NCBI GenBank assembly: GCA_963741995.1
Contig: CAVUKI010000010.1
Location: 372,001 to 436,000, forward strand
DNA: 64,000 bases
Source of the DNA: Bog-473 sp963741995
GTDB taxonomy: Bacteria; Actinomycetota; Acidimicrobiia; Acidimicrobiales; RAAP-2
Direction of reading: 5' to 3'
Part shown: positions 33,209 through 41,213 of the stretch, in pieces
Layout: each line of letters opens with the position of its first letter
Numbering within the stretch: position 1 is the stretch's first letter
Made by a program: the position numbers and the translations under genes
Notes under the pieces: generated by a model
What the model was told of the DNA's origin: nothing
The model's input: only the letters and a program-made list of their open reading frames with translations
The model's database searches: none

Positions 33209-34468
33209 ATGAGCGTTCGATCCCTCGGTGCCGCAGCATCCGGCATCGACACCATGCAGACCGATCTCGACACGATCGGCAACGACATCGCCAACTCGGA
33301 GACCGACGGATTCAAGTCGGGAACGGCCGAGTTCGAGGACCTGCTGACCGAGCAGCTCCAGCCCGCTGGCGCTGCGTCCGGCACCTCACTGGCCAGCACC
33401 AACCCGTCTTCGGTCGGCGCCGGCGCCGAGGTATCAGCGATCGCCACCGACTTCTCGGAGGGACCGGTCACCCAGACCGGCGTCAGCACCGACGTGGCCA
33501 TTGAGGGCAACGGCTTCCTCGTGGTGAGCCAGAACGGGCAGACCTCCTACACCCGTGACGGCGACCTGCAGATCGACTCCAACGGGAACCTCGCGACTCA
33601 GAGTGGTGGGTTGGTGCTCGGCTGGTCGGCGGGCCAACCGAGCACGTCACCACCGGGGCCGCTCAGCATCATCGTCGGTTCAGCTGAGCCGCCAGCCGAA
33701 ACGCAGCAGGTCGACTTGGGGGGGAACCTCCCCGAAGGCTCCGCCACGCCGGTGAACGTCACCACGACCCTGTACGACTCCCTCGGCAACGCCGTTCCTG
33801 TGGCGCTGACCTTCACCCCGACCGGCGCGCCCAACACCTGGAGCATGCAGGGAACGGTCCCCGGCGCGGCCGCCCCGTTGTGGACCGCCCCGCAGACCGT
33901 CGTATTCGGAGCAAATGGGCAGCTGGCGTCGATCAACGGCGCGGCCGTGGGCACGGGGACGACCTCGCTGGCGGTCAACACCCTGCCCAGCAACTACACC
34001 TGGACCGGCGCGGCGCCCCAGATCGACTTTCCGCCCACAGGCTCCGAGAACGCCGTCACCCAATTCGCTTCGGACCAAACCATCGCCGTCACCTCCCAGA
34101 ACGGGTACGCAGCAGGGACGCTCGATTCGTATTCCATCGGTGCCGACGGAGCGATCACAGGCACCTACTCCAACGGCCAGAGCCAGACACTCGGGACGAT
34201 CGCACTCGCCCAGTTCGCCAACCCTCAGGGGCTGGACGACGTGGGGAACGGGGACTACACCCCGACGGCGGCTTCGGGCAACCCCCAGCTGGGTCAGCCT
34301 GGAACGGCCGGGCTTGGCTCCCTGCAGGGCGGCGCGGTGGAGGGCTCGAATGTGGACTTGGCCACCGAGCTCACCGACCTGATCGAGGCGCAGACGGCGT
34401 ACCAGGCCAACACCAAGGTCGTGGACTCGACCTCGACCGCCCTCCAATCGCTCGTCGAGATGTCGTGA
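33209..34468 (+). CDS. flgE: Flagellar hook protein FlgE
   Basis: A 419-residue axial protein. The N-terminus LGAAASGIDTMQTDLDTIGNDIANSETDGFKSG and C-terminus GSNVDLATELTDLIEAQTAYQANTKVVDSTSTALQSLVEM are the diagnostic FlgE/FlgG-type ends, with the inner GNGFLVVSQNGQTSYTRDGDLQIDSNGNLATQ segment. It polymerises to the hook. The Shine-Dalgarno AAAAGGAG lies 8 bp before the ATG. No separate flgF/flgG rod genes are seen in the window. Confidence 0.93.
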   Translation: MSVRSLGAAASGIDTMQTDLDTIGNDIANSETDGFKSGTAEFEDLLTEQLQPAGAASGTSLASTNPSSVGAGAEVSAIATDFSEGPVTQTGVSTDVAIEGNGFLVVSQNGQTSYTRDGDLQIDSNGNLATQSGGLVLGWSAGQPSTSPPGPLSIIVGSAEPPAETQQVDLGGNLPEGSATPVNVTTTLYDSLGNAVPVALTFTPTGAPNTWSMQGTVPGAAAPLWTAPQTVVFGANGQLASINGAAVGTGTTSLAVNTLPSNYTWTGAAPQIDFPPTGSENAVTQFASDQTIAVTSQNGYAAGTLDSYSIGADGAITGTYSNGQSQTLGTIALAQFANPQGLDDVGNGDYTPTAASGNPQLGQPGTAGLGSLQGGAVEGSNVDLATELTDLIEAQTAYQANTKVVDSTSTALQSLVEMS

Positions 34469-34489
34469 TGCCGGGCCCGCCGGGATAAC

Positions 34490-34522
34490 CCCCGCAACTC
34501 TGCGGCGCGACGGGCCGTAACT
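34490..34522 (+). promoter_or_regulatory. Flagellar-type promoter of flbD-motA-motB
   Basis: CCCCGCAACT (34490-34499), 14 bp, GCCGTAACT (34514-34522). The downstream box is the copy closest to the classical FliA -10 GCCGATAA. The predicted start is near 34528, leaving a leader of about 30 nt to TTG 34558. Confidence 0.65.
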
Positions 34523-34559
34523 CTGGCAGGAAGAACGTCTGGGGAGGGGAGCCAGAGTT
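34519..34559. repeat. 9-bp inverted repeat overlapping the flbD promoter and start codon
   Basis: AACTCTGGC (34519-34527) and GCCAGAGTT (34551-34559) are perfect reverse complements separated by 23 bp. The left arm overlaps the -10-like box; the right arm contains the first two bases of the TTG start. It may be a DNA-binding site, or an RNA stem if transcription starts upstream. Confidence 0.6.
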
Positions 34560-34824
34560 GATCGCGTTGTCAAAGCTCGACGGGTCCACCATGTACCTCA
34601 ACGAGGATCACGTAGAGCGTGTGGAACAAGGCGCGCACTCGGCCGTGTACCTGACCAACGGGACCTACCTCATCGTCCGCGACGATGTCGACACCATCAA
34701 CGACAGGATCAGGTCCGAGAAGTCAGCGCTCCTCTCTGTTGCCTTGAGGCCAGGTATTCCGGAATCGCTGACGACGTTGAGCGTGCTCCCGGACGAGACC
34801 TCGCACGCGAAAAGCGGGTCATGA
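34558..34824 (+). CDS. flbD: FlbD-family flagellar protein
   Basis: An 88-residue protein starting with TTG (Shine-Dalgarno GGGGAGGGGAG). Residues 1-55 match the FlbD family: IALSKLDGSTMYLNEDHVERVE, then VYLTNGTYLIVRDDVDTINDRI. The remaining 30 residues are an unrelated extension. FlbD-type proteins (SwrD in Bacillus) precede motA in many Gram-positive flagellar loci and raise motor power. It overlaps motA by ATGA. Confidence 0.85.
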   Translation: MIALSKLDGSTMYLNEDHVERVEQGAHSAVYLTNGTYLIVRDDVDTINDRIRSEKSALLSVALRPGIPESLTTLSVLPDETSHAKSGS

Positions 34825-35609
34825 CTCCCATCGGGATCCTTGTCGCGCTGGTGGCAGTCGTCGTCTCGATGACCTTGGATCACGGCCAGGTGATGGACCT
34901 GGTCAAGATCCCGGCCATGATCCTCGTGCTGGGAGGCAGCCTGGGCGCCACCATCGCCGGCTTCGACAAACGCCGGCTGCGCTCGGTGCCAAAGGCCGTC
35001 AAGCTGGTCATGCTGCCGGGCACCCCGCCCGATATGAAGGGCACAATCGACACGTTGCTGACCATGGCCAGGGAGGTGCGACAGAACCCACTGGTGCTGG
35101 AGCAGCTCGAAACGGACGATGCGTTCCTCAGGATGGGGATCCAGGTCATCACTTCCACGTCGGATCCCGAGCGGGTGCACGAGCTGCTCGGCGCCGAGGT
35201 GGACGGGCTCCGATCCCGCCACTCCACATCGATCAAGTTCTTCTCCGACATGGCGGGCTACTCGCCGACCTTTGGGATCCTGGGAACGGTCATCGGCCTC
35301 ATCGGAGTGCTCGGCCAGCTCACCGAGCCCGGCAAGCTCGGGCCGGCGATCGCGTCGGCCTTCGCTGCGACGCTCTGGGGCGTCCTTCTTGCCAATGCGG
35401 TCTGGTTACCGATCTCGAACAGGCTCCGGCGCCTTTCGGATGAGGAGATCACCTATCGCGAGATGGTGATCGAGGGATTGCTGACGATGCAGCTGAACGT
35501 GTCGAGTATGGACCTGAAGGACCGTCTGTATGCCTTCCTCCCGCCCTCAGAGCGGGCCGACGAAGTCGCCTCGACGACGACGCCGCTCTTGGACGCGGAC
35601 GCGGCATGA
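34821..35609 (+). CDS. motA: Flagellar motor stator protein MotA
   Basis: A 262-residue protein with four membrane segments (about 5-25, 33-50, 145-170, 180-200). The conserved proline motif SPTFGILGTVIGLIGVL in helix 3 and the cytoplasmic loop with charged residues that contact FliG are present. With MotB it forms the ion-conducting stator. Overlaps on both sides show coupling with flbD and motB. Confidence 0.92.
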   Translation: MTPIGILVALVAVVVSMTLDHGQVMDLVKIPAMILVLGGSLGATIAGFDKRRLRSVPKAVKLVMLPGTPPDMKGTIDTLLTMAREVRQNPLVLEQLETDDAFLRMGIQVITSTSDPERVHELLGAEVDGLRSRHSTSIKFFSDMAGYSPTFGILGTVIGLIGVLGQLTEPGKLGPAIASAFAATLWGVLLANAVWLPISNRLRRLSDEEITYREMVIEGLLTMQLNVSSMDLKDRLYAFLPPSERADEVASTTTPLLDADAA

Positions 35610-36388
35610 GCCAGTCCCAGGTCTCGTTGCTTGGTGCCGCCCCACGGCTGACCGCCCGCGTGCGCAGGGACAGCGTCGTGGAACACCACGATTCGAGCCA
35701 GGAACGGTGGCTCTTGACCTATGCCGACATGATCACGCTGCTGCTCGTGCTGTTCATCGTGCTGTTCGCGCTCTCGAAGATCAACCAAGTCAAGTACCGG
35801 CAGTTCCAGCAGTCGGTGAGCCATGTGAAGCTGGTGGGGACCTCGGTGGTGCACGGTAAGACCACCACGGCCAGCCGGGGACGGGCCCCTCTCGCGGCCG
35901 CCGCCACGGCCCACCTCCGTCAGATCGAACAGGCCCTGACCCATGCACTGGCGTTGAAGGGCCTGTTGGGTGACGTCACGATCACCATCGACGCCTCCGG
36001 GTTGGTCGAGGGCCTGGTGGCCGACTCGACGTTCTTCCTGACGGACTCGGCGCAGCTTTCGCCGCTGGGCGAAGCGATCGTCGACACCTCCGGCCAGGTC
36101 CTCGACTCGTATTCGAACAACGTCGAGGTGGCCGGCTACACCGACGATCAGCAGATCACGGGCGGGCCCTACGCCAACAACTGGGCGTTGTCAGCGGCGC
36201 GGTCTTCGACGGTGGTGGAGCGGCTCACGACGATCGACGGCGTGGACCCGGAGCGCGTCGTGGCTATCGGGTACGGGCAGTACCACCCGGTGGTGCCCAA
36301 CACTTCTGCGGCTGCGCAGGCCGAGAACCGGCGGGTCAACATCGTGGTCAGCCGCCAGTCGACCCCCGGCTCGAGCGTGGCGCAATGA
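35606..36388 (+). CDS. motB: Flagellar motor stator protein MotB
   Basis: A 260-residue protein with one N-terminal membrane helix (about 40-60). It contains the ion-binding Asp in LLTYADMITLLLVLFIVLFA (about residue 41), a plug/linker and a C-terminal OmpA-like peptidoglycan-binding domain (VEVAGYTDDQQ, NWALSAARSSTVVERL, QAENRRVNIVV). It anchors the stator to the wall. Whether protons or sodium ions are used cannot be decided safely from sequence alone. No fliL gene separates it from fliM, unlike in many bacteria. Confidence 0.92.
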   Translation: MSQSQVSLLGAAPRLTARVRRDSVVEHHDSSQERWLLTYADMITLLLVLFIVLFALSKINQVKYRQFQQSVSHVKLVGTSVVHGKTTTASRGRAPLAAAATAHLRQIEQALTHALALKGLLGDVTITIDASGLVEGLVADSTFFLTDSAQLSPLGEAIVDTSGQVLDSYSNNVEVAGYTDDQQITGGPYANNWALSAARSSTVVERLTTIDGVDPERVVAIGYGQYHPVVPNTSAAAQAENRRVNIVVSRQSTPGSSVAQ

Positions 36389-37275
36389 GCAGCCCCCAGG
36401 CCGAGGCTCGGCTCCATGACTTCAGGCGGACCGAAACCCTCGAACGCGTCCACCTCCATGCAATGAGCGTGATGCTCGACAGTTTCGCTCGCCATGCCAG
36501 CGCCCGCCTGTCGACAGTCCTCCGGCAGCCGAGCGTCCTGTCACTGCAGTCCTTGGACCAGTTGACCTGGGGCGAGATCTCCACGAGCCTCGGAAACGGG
36601 CTGCACTTCCTCACGTTCTCCCTCCCGCCGTTGGCGGGCCAGGGCGTCGTCGCGATCCCGACCGCGGAAGCGCTGGCGGTGGTCGACCTCCGCCTTGCCG
36701 GCACGGGAGAAGAGGAGTACCCCGATCGGGTTCTTACCGAGATCGAACAGGAACTGCTGGCTCCGGTGGCGGAAGGCATCCTCGACGAGCTGGGGAAGAC
36801 GCTGGCCCGATTACAGCCGACGACACCGACCCTCGAGATGCAGGAAGCGAACATCCAGTTCGTCTCGGTGGCCTCGCCGACCGAGACGTGCCTGGCCGCT
36901 CATCTGGCGTTCAGCCTCGGCAACCGTGCCAACTGCGAGATTGTCCTGTGCCTGCCGTTCATGATGATGCGCCAACTGGCGGAGGTGATGCGCACCCGGC
37001 CGGGCCAACTGGGTGAGGGCCTCCCAACTTCCCGGGCCATGGATGTTCGACACCGCCTGCACGATGTCCCGCTCGATCTGGTGGTCCAGTTCCCCACCTT
37101 CAACTCGACCCCCGACGCGCTCATGACCCTGGCCGTAGGGGACGAACTGCATCTCGGGCTGCCGACCGACCGGCCGCTCGAGGTCCGGGTTGACGGGGTG
37201 CTGGTGGCCCGGGCCACCATCGGCCGCTCCGGCCTGCGCAAGGCCTGTTCGATCACGGAGGAGGTATTTCCATGA
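36385..37275 (+). CDS. fliM: Flagellar motor switch protein FliM lacking the CheY-binding N-terminus
   Basis: A 296-residue switch protein. The middle domain starts almost at once (LHDFRRTETLERVHLHAMSVMLDSFARH) and continues through VLTEIEQELLAPVAEGILDELGKTL and FSLGNRANCEIVLCLPFMM. The C-terminal SpoA-like domain is VPLDLVVQFP to LHLGLPTDRPLEVRVDGVLVARATIG. The conserved N-terminal peptide that binds phosphorylated CheY (LSQxEIDALL) is absent, and the start is fixed by the ATGA overlap with motB, so it is not a mis-start. The GGxG motif of the middle domain is altered to LAGTG. Confidence 0.9.
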   Translation: MSSPQAEARLHDFRRTETLERVHLHAMSVMLDSFARHASARLSTVLRQPSVLSLQSLDQLTWGEISTSLGNGLHFLTFSLPPLAGQGVVAIPTAEALAVVDLRLAGTGEEEYPDRVLTEIEQELLAPVAEGILDELGKTLARLQPTTPTLEMQEANIQFVSVASPTETCLAAHLAFSLGNRANCEIVLCLPFMMMRQLAEVMRTRPGQLGEGLPTSRAMDVRHRLHDVPLDLVVQFPTFNSTPDALMTLAVGDELHLGLPTDRPLEVRVDGVLVARATIGRSGLRKACSITEEVFP

Positions 37276-37661
37276 CCCTCAAGGACACCGCCACGCCAGA
37301 GGGCGAACCGGCGGACAACGCACAGCCACCCGAGACGGTGCACCTTCCCGGGGCGGCCGCGCCCCAACTGCCGGCTGGCCTCGAAAACCAGATCGATATC
37401 GGCCAGCGCACGGCGGTACGTGAGGCCCAGTTCCGCAGCGTCACCGTCGAGGTGTCCGTCTGGATCGGCAAGACCAGGCGGACGTTCGGCGACTTGGCCA
37501 AGCTCCGGCCCGGCGATGTCATTGAGCTGGATCGGGCTGTTGGTGCACCGGTGGACATCGTGCTCAACCGTGAAGTGGTGATCGCACGCGGCGAGGTGGT
37601 GGATGTGGGCGACGAGTACGGCGTCCGTATCACCGAGATCGTCTCCGACGAGGACGGCTAG
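37272..37661 (+). CDS. fliN: Flagellar motor switch protein FliN
   Basis: A 129-residue protein. The first 50 residues are Pro/Ala-rich and variable; the C-terminal SpoA domain is typical: VTVEVSVWIGKTRRTFGDLAKLRPGDVIELDRAVGAPVDIVLNREVVIARGEVVDVGDEYGVRITEI. FliN forms the bottom of the C ring and docks FliH. It overlaps fliM by ATGA. Confidence 0.93.
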   Translation: MTLKDTATPEGEPADNAQPPETVHLPGAAAPQLPAGLENQIDIGQRTAVREAQFRSVTVEVSVWIGKTRRTFGDLAKLRPGDVIELDRAVGAPVDIVLNREVVIARGEVVDVGDEYGVRITEIVSDEDG

Positions 37662-37669
37662 GTCGGGCG

Positions 37670-38113
37670 ATGCTGGCTCTCGAATTCGGACGGATGGTCC
37701 TCGCGCTTGGACTGGTGCTCGGCCTGCTGTGGCTCTTCTCAAAGTTCGGCCGCGGCCGCCAGAACAAGGGCCGCTCGAAATGGCTTTTGCCGGGGGTCGA
37801 CGCGGGCAGGATCGAAGTGATGGATCGCCGCTCCCTCGGACGTCACAGTTCGATCGCTGTGGTCCGGGCGGCCGGGAGGATCGTGGTCGTCGGTCAGACC
37901 CCCCAGCAGATCAGTGTGCTGCTCGACGCCAATCCGGACGCTGACACCCTCGAGAGGGAAAGCGTCGAGGGCGAGGAGCCAGCGATCGGCCGCCCGTCGG
38001 GGGCCGATCACGAGATGTTGCTGCCAGGGCTGGCAGCAACCACCGGGGCGGACGCCCCCAAGGCATGGGATGCCTTTCTCGAACGCCTGCGGGAGATGAC
38101 AGTTCGTCGCTGA
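37670..38113 (+). CDS. fliO: Flagellar biosynthesis protein FliO
   Basis: A 147-residue protein with one N-terminal membrane helix (about 8-25, MVLALGLVLGLLWLFSKF) followed by the FliO domain (DAGRIEVMDRRSLGRHSSIAVVRAAGRIVVVGQTPQQISVLL). FliO helps assemble the FliP ring. The 70-residue tail is acidic and variable. Its place between fliN and fliP is canonical. Confidence 0.88.
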   Translation: MLALEFGRMVLALGLVLGLLWLFSKFGRGRQNKGRSKWLLPGVDAGRIEVMDRRSLGRHSSIAVVRAAGRIVVVGQTPQQISVLLDANPDADTLERESVEGEEPAIGRPSGADHEMLLPGLAATTGADAPKAWDAFLERLREMTVRR

Positions 38114-38163
38114 GCTGTAGCACCGGGCCTGGCCCGGACACCTCCTTGAGCTTCTGAGGTCCC

Positions 38164-38850
38164 ATGACAGTTTCATTGCTCGCTGCCTCGTCCAACGTCA
38201 ACGTGAACGTGAGCGGGTTGAAGAGCCCATCGTCAGCGGTGCTCATCATCATCGTGATCACGGTGCTCGCCATCGCGCCGGCGATCCTGATCCTGATGAC
38301 CGGCTTCACGCGCGTGTTCATCGTGCTCTCGTTGACCCGCAACGCGCTCGGAACGCAGACGGTCCCTCCCAACCAGGTCATCGCCGGATTGGCACTCATC
38401 CTGTCCTTGTTCATCATGGGGCCGGTCATCTCACAGATCAATCACGTCGCCGTGCAGCCCTACGACAAGGGTGAGATCAGTGCCACACAGGCGATCGACC
38501 GGGGGGAGGTCCCCCTCAAGCACTGGATGCTGGCGCAGACGAGAGACAACGACCTCGAGCTCTTCACCTCGTCCGCCAAAGAAAATGCCAAGAAGCCCCA
38601 GTCGCTTCCTCTCACCACGATCATTCCGGCCTTCGTGCTGTCCGAGATCGAGACGGCCTTCCTCATGGGGTTCATGATCTTCATCCCCTTCATGGTCATC
38701 GACCTCGTGGTCTCGGCGATCATGATGTCGATGGGCATGTACATGCTCCCGCCCACCCTGATCTCTCTGCCCTTCAAGATCCTGTTGTTCGTCCTCGTCG
38801 ACGGCTGGACGTTGGTCGTCAGCTCCCTTCTCCAGTCCTTCCACTCATGA
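38164..38850 (+). CDS. fliP: Flagellar export gate protein FliP
   Basis: A 228-residue integral membrane protein. Family signatures are seen: PAILILMTGFTRVFIVLSLTRNALGTQTVPPNQVIAGLALILS, then the central polar domain, and PAFVLSEIETAFLMGFMIFIPFMVIDLVVSAIMMSMGMYMLPP (the second FliP signature). It forms the core of the export gate with FliQ and FliR. The start follows a short gap of 50 bp with no promoter motif. Confidence 0.95.
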   Translation: MTVSLLAASSNVNVNVSGLKSPSSAVLIIIVITVLAIAPAILILMTGFTRVFIVLSLTRNALGTQTVPPNQVIAGLALILSLFIMGPVISQINHVAVQPYDKGEISATQAIDRGEVPLKHWMLAQTRDNDLELFTSSAKENAKKPQSLPLTTIIPAFVLSEIETAFLMGFMIFIPFMVIDLVVSAIMMSMGMYMLPPTLISLPFKILLFVLVDGWTLVVSSLLQSFHS

Positions 38851-38902
38851 CGCGTGAACCCATGTCACGCCACAAGGCTGCCTCGACGGCGAGCGAGCTT
38901 CG

Positions 38903-39181
38903 ATGAACGACACCACCGTGCTGCACATGGCTTCTCAGGCTCTGGTTCTGATCGCCGAACTGGCCGGACCGGTCCTCGTGGTGAGCCTGGTCGTTGGCCT
39001 GGTGGTCTCGCTGTTCCAAGCGGTGACCTCCATCCAGGAATTCACCCTGACCTTCTTGCCCAAGGTCGTCGCCATCGGCATCGTCCTCATGATCTGCGGC
39101 CACTGGATGCTGAACGACGCCGTGACCTATACCGAGCAGCTATACAGATCCATCCCGAACATGGTCAACGCGCCGGGATGA
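38903..39181 (+). CDS. fliQ: Flagellar export gate protein FliQ
   Basis: A 92-residue protein with two membrane helices. The conserved GPVLVVSLVVGLVVSLFQAVTSIQEFTLTFLPKVVAI is the FliQ signature. It overlaps fliR by ATGA and is part of the P5Q4R1 gate complex. Confidence 0.93.
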   Translation: MNDTTVLHMASQALVLIAELAGPVLVVSLVVGLVVSLFQAVTSIQEFTLTFLPKVVAIGIVLMICGHWMLNDAVTYTEQLYRSIPNMVNAPG

Positions 39182-39936
39182 CCGTCCCGTTTTCGCCCGC
39201 CTTCGCCGTTGCCTTCGTGCTGGCACTGGTGCGTGCCTCGGCCTGGGTCGTGATCTGCCCGCCGTTCGCCAACAAGTCGATACCCGCCATGGCAAAGATA
39301 GGTATCTCACTCGGCATCGCGGTCGAAGCCGCGGCCACGCTGCAGCACGACACGCTCCCGTCGTCCAACAGTCAGATCCTGGCCCAGGTGCTCGTGCAGG
39401 CTTCAGTCGGGTTCGTGCTCGGGTTCGTCGTCTCGCTGTTCGTCACGGCGATCGTGGCCGCGGGCAGCCTGATCGATCTCTTTTCGGGTTTGAACCTTCC
39501 GCAGGCCCTCGACCCTCTTTCGTTGCAGCAGACGCCGATCATCGGCCAGTTCTACAACCTGGTGGCGACGGCTCTCCTGTTCACCACGGGGTCCGTCCTG
39601 GTGATCGTCGATGGCTTCCTCCGTTCGTTCAAGGCCGTCGGGACGACACTGCCGCATGTCACGATGGGCTCGTTGGCCAGCGTGATCACCGGTGACGTCA
39701 CAACCTTCTTCGCCGCCGCGGTGGAGATTGCCGCGCCGGTCATCGTGGTGCTGTTCGCGACCCAGATCCTGCTCGCGTTGCTGGCCAAGTCGGCCCCGCA
39801 GATCAACGTGTTCGTGTTCGGGTTCCCTCTCCAGATCATGATCGCCCTGCTGGCGGTGGGCCTGGCCCTCGTGGCCCTCCCCGGGGATGTGACCAATCTG
39901 GTGGGCCGGGCGATGACCCAGATCTTCGGAACCTGA
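39178..39936 (+). CDS. fliR: Flagellar export gate protein FliR
   Basis: A 252-residue protein with about six membrane segments. FliR features are FVLALVRASAWVVICPPFANKSIPAMAKIGIS near the N-terminus and SLIDLFSGLNLPQALDPLSLQQTPIIGQFYNLVATALLF in the middle. The ATG at 39178 is set by the overlap with the fliQ stop. The fliR stop overlaps the flhB start (TGATG). Confidence 0.93.
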   Translation: MTVPFSPAFAVAFVLALVRASAWVVICPPFANKSIPAMAKIGISLGIAVEAAATLQHDTLPSSNSQILAQVLVQASVGFVLGFVVSLFVTAIVAAGSLIDLFSGLNLPQALDPLSLQQTPIIGQFYNLVATALLFTTGSVLVIVDGFLRSFKAVGTTLPHVTMGSLASVITGDVTTFFAAAVEIAAPVIVVLFATQILLALLAKSAPQINVFVFGFPLQIMIALLAVGLALVALPGDVTNLVGRAMTQIFGT

Positions 39937-41042
39937 TGGCTGACAAGTCGCAGCGCACCGAACAGCCGACGGCCAAGCACCGCAAAGAGGTCCGCGAGAA
40001 GGGCAAGGTGGCCCGGTCGTCCGAGCTCGGCGCCTGGGCCAGCCTGCTCGCCGTGGCAGTGTTGCTCCCACGGCTGGCCGGTCTGGCCGCCGGCCGGGTC
40101 GACGCGTTCCTCCGGTTTGTCGTCGATTCGGTCGCTCACCCGAGCAGCTCTGCTGCCATGGCCGTGCTGGCCAAGGGTCTCGAGACGGCGGCGCTGGCGG
40201 CCCTTCCGATCGTGCTCGTGTGCACCGGCATCGGCGTCCTCTCTTCCTTCGCGCAGGTCGGTCTCCGCTTCACCCCGAAGGCCCTGACTCCGCAGTTCTC
40301 GCGGATCAGCCCCCGAACCGGCTTCAGTCGGATCTTCTCGACCCAAGGGGCCTGGTCGCTCGGCAAGACCCTTGTCAAGCTCTGCATCCTGGCGGGAATG
40401 GGCTACGTGCTGCTCCACCAGTTGATGGACTCCGTGCTCGGGAGCGCAACGCTGCCGCTCCCCACGACGCTCGGAATCGCCGGGGCTTCCACCTCGGCGC
40501 TCCTGCGGAACATCGGTGTGGTGGCTCTCCTGGTCGCGGGCGCGGACTACGCCTTTCAGAGGCGCTCCTATCAGCAGGGACTGCGGATGACCAAGCAAGA
40601 GGTGAAGGACGAGAACCGTCGGAACGACGGGTCACCCGAAGTCCGCCGTGCGCTGCGAAGCAAGGCGCGCCAGCTTTCCCGCCTGCGGATGATGGCGGCC
40701 GTGGCGTCGGCCGACGTGGTGGTGACCAACCCGACCCATTTCGCCGTCGCCATTGCCTACGATCGAAAGAAGGATCGGGCGCCGAGGGTGGTGGCCAAAG
40801 GCGCCGATCTCGTCGCAGCCCGCATCCGGGGCCGAGCGGCGGAGCACGGCGTGCCGGTTGTCGAGAACCCGGTGCTGGCCCGGACCCTGCACGCGTCGTG
40901 CCAGGTGGACGACGTGGTTCCGGCCGCCCTGTACACGGCTGTCGCCCGGCTGCTGGCCTTCGTGTACTCACTGTCGCCGACCGCCAAGATGCTCGGCGAT
41001 GTCCACCGGATGGCCCCGCCGGCGTTGGGTGCAACCGGCTGA
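39936..41042 (+). CDS. flhB: Flagellar export switch protein FlhB
   Basis: A 368-residue protein. It has the usual N-terminus (QRTEQPTAKHRKEVREKGKVARSSEL), four membrane helices (about 25-215) and a cytoplasmic autoproteolytic domain with VVVTNPTHFAVAIAYDRKKDRAPRVVAKGADLVAARIR. The Asn-Pro-Thr-His motif is intact, so self-cleavage and substrate switching from hook to filament should work. It ends 171 bp before flhA. Confidence 0.95.
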   Translation: MADKSQRTEQPTAKHRKEVREKGKVARSSELGAWASLLAVAVLLPRLAGLAAGRVDAFLRFVVDSVAHPSSSAAMAVLAKGLETAALAALPIVLVCTGIGVLSSFAQVGLRFTPKALTPQFSRISPRTGFSRIFSTQGAWSLGKTLVKLCILAGMGYVLLHQLMDSVLGSATLPLPTTLGIAGASTSALLRNIGVVALLVAGADYAFQRRSYQQGLRMTKQEVKDENRRNDGSPEVRRALRSKARQLSRLRMMAAVASADVVVTNPTHFAVAIAYDRKKDRAPRVVAKGADLVAARIRGRAAEHGVPVVENPVLARTLHASCQVDDVVPAALYTAVARLLAFVYSLSPTAKMLGDVHRMAPPALGATG

Positions 41043-41062
41043 ACGGGGCGGGCGGCCCGGTG

Positions 41063-41096
41063 CCCCTGAACTTTGCCCACCTGCCGTGCCGTAGTA
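41063..41096 (+). promoter_or_regulatory. Flagellar-type promoter upstream of flhA
   Basis: CCCCTGAACT (41063-41072), 15 bp, GCCGTAGTA (41088-41096). The spacer is one base longer than in the other five copies. The predicted leader is about 110 nt. Confidence 0.5.
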
Positions 41097-41130
41097 CGGA
41101 GAGCGGTGCGGGCCAGGACGGCCGAGATGT

Positions 41131-41197
41131 GTCCAAGGACGGAATGTGACGTGGTAGCCGGCAAGGGGTGGCGCACGTGAAAACCGTCCTTCGGGAC
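41131..41197 (+). promoter_or_regulatory. Stem-loop potential in the flhA leader
   Basis: AAGGACGG (41135-41142) pairs perfectly with CCGTCCTT (41184-41191); GTCC (41131-41134) then pairs with GGAC (41194-41197) after a 2-nt bulge. The enclosed loop is 41 nt. The stem ends 16 nt before the flhA ATG and could affect translation. Confidence 0.4.
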
Positions 41198-41213
41198 CAG
41201 ACCGGGAACGTGG

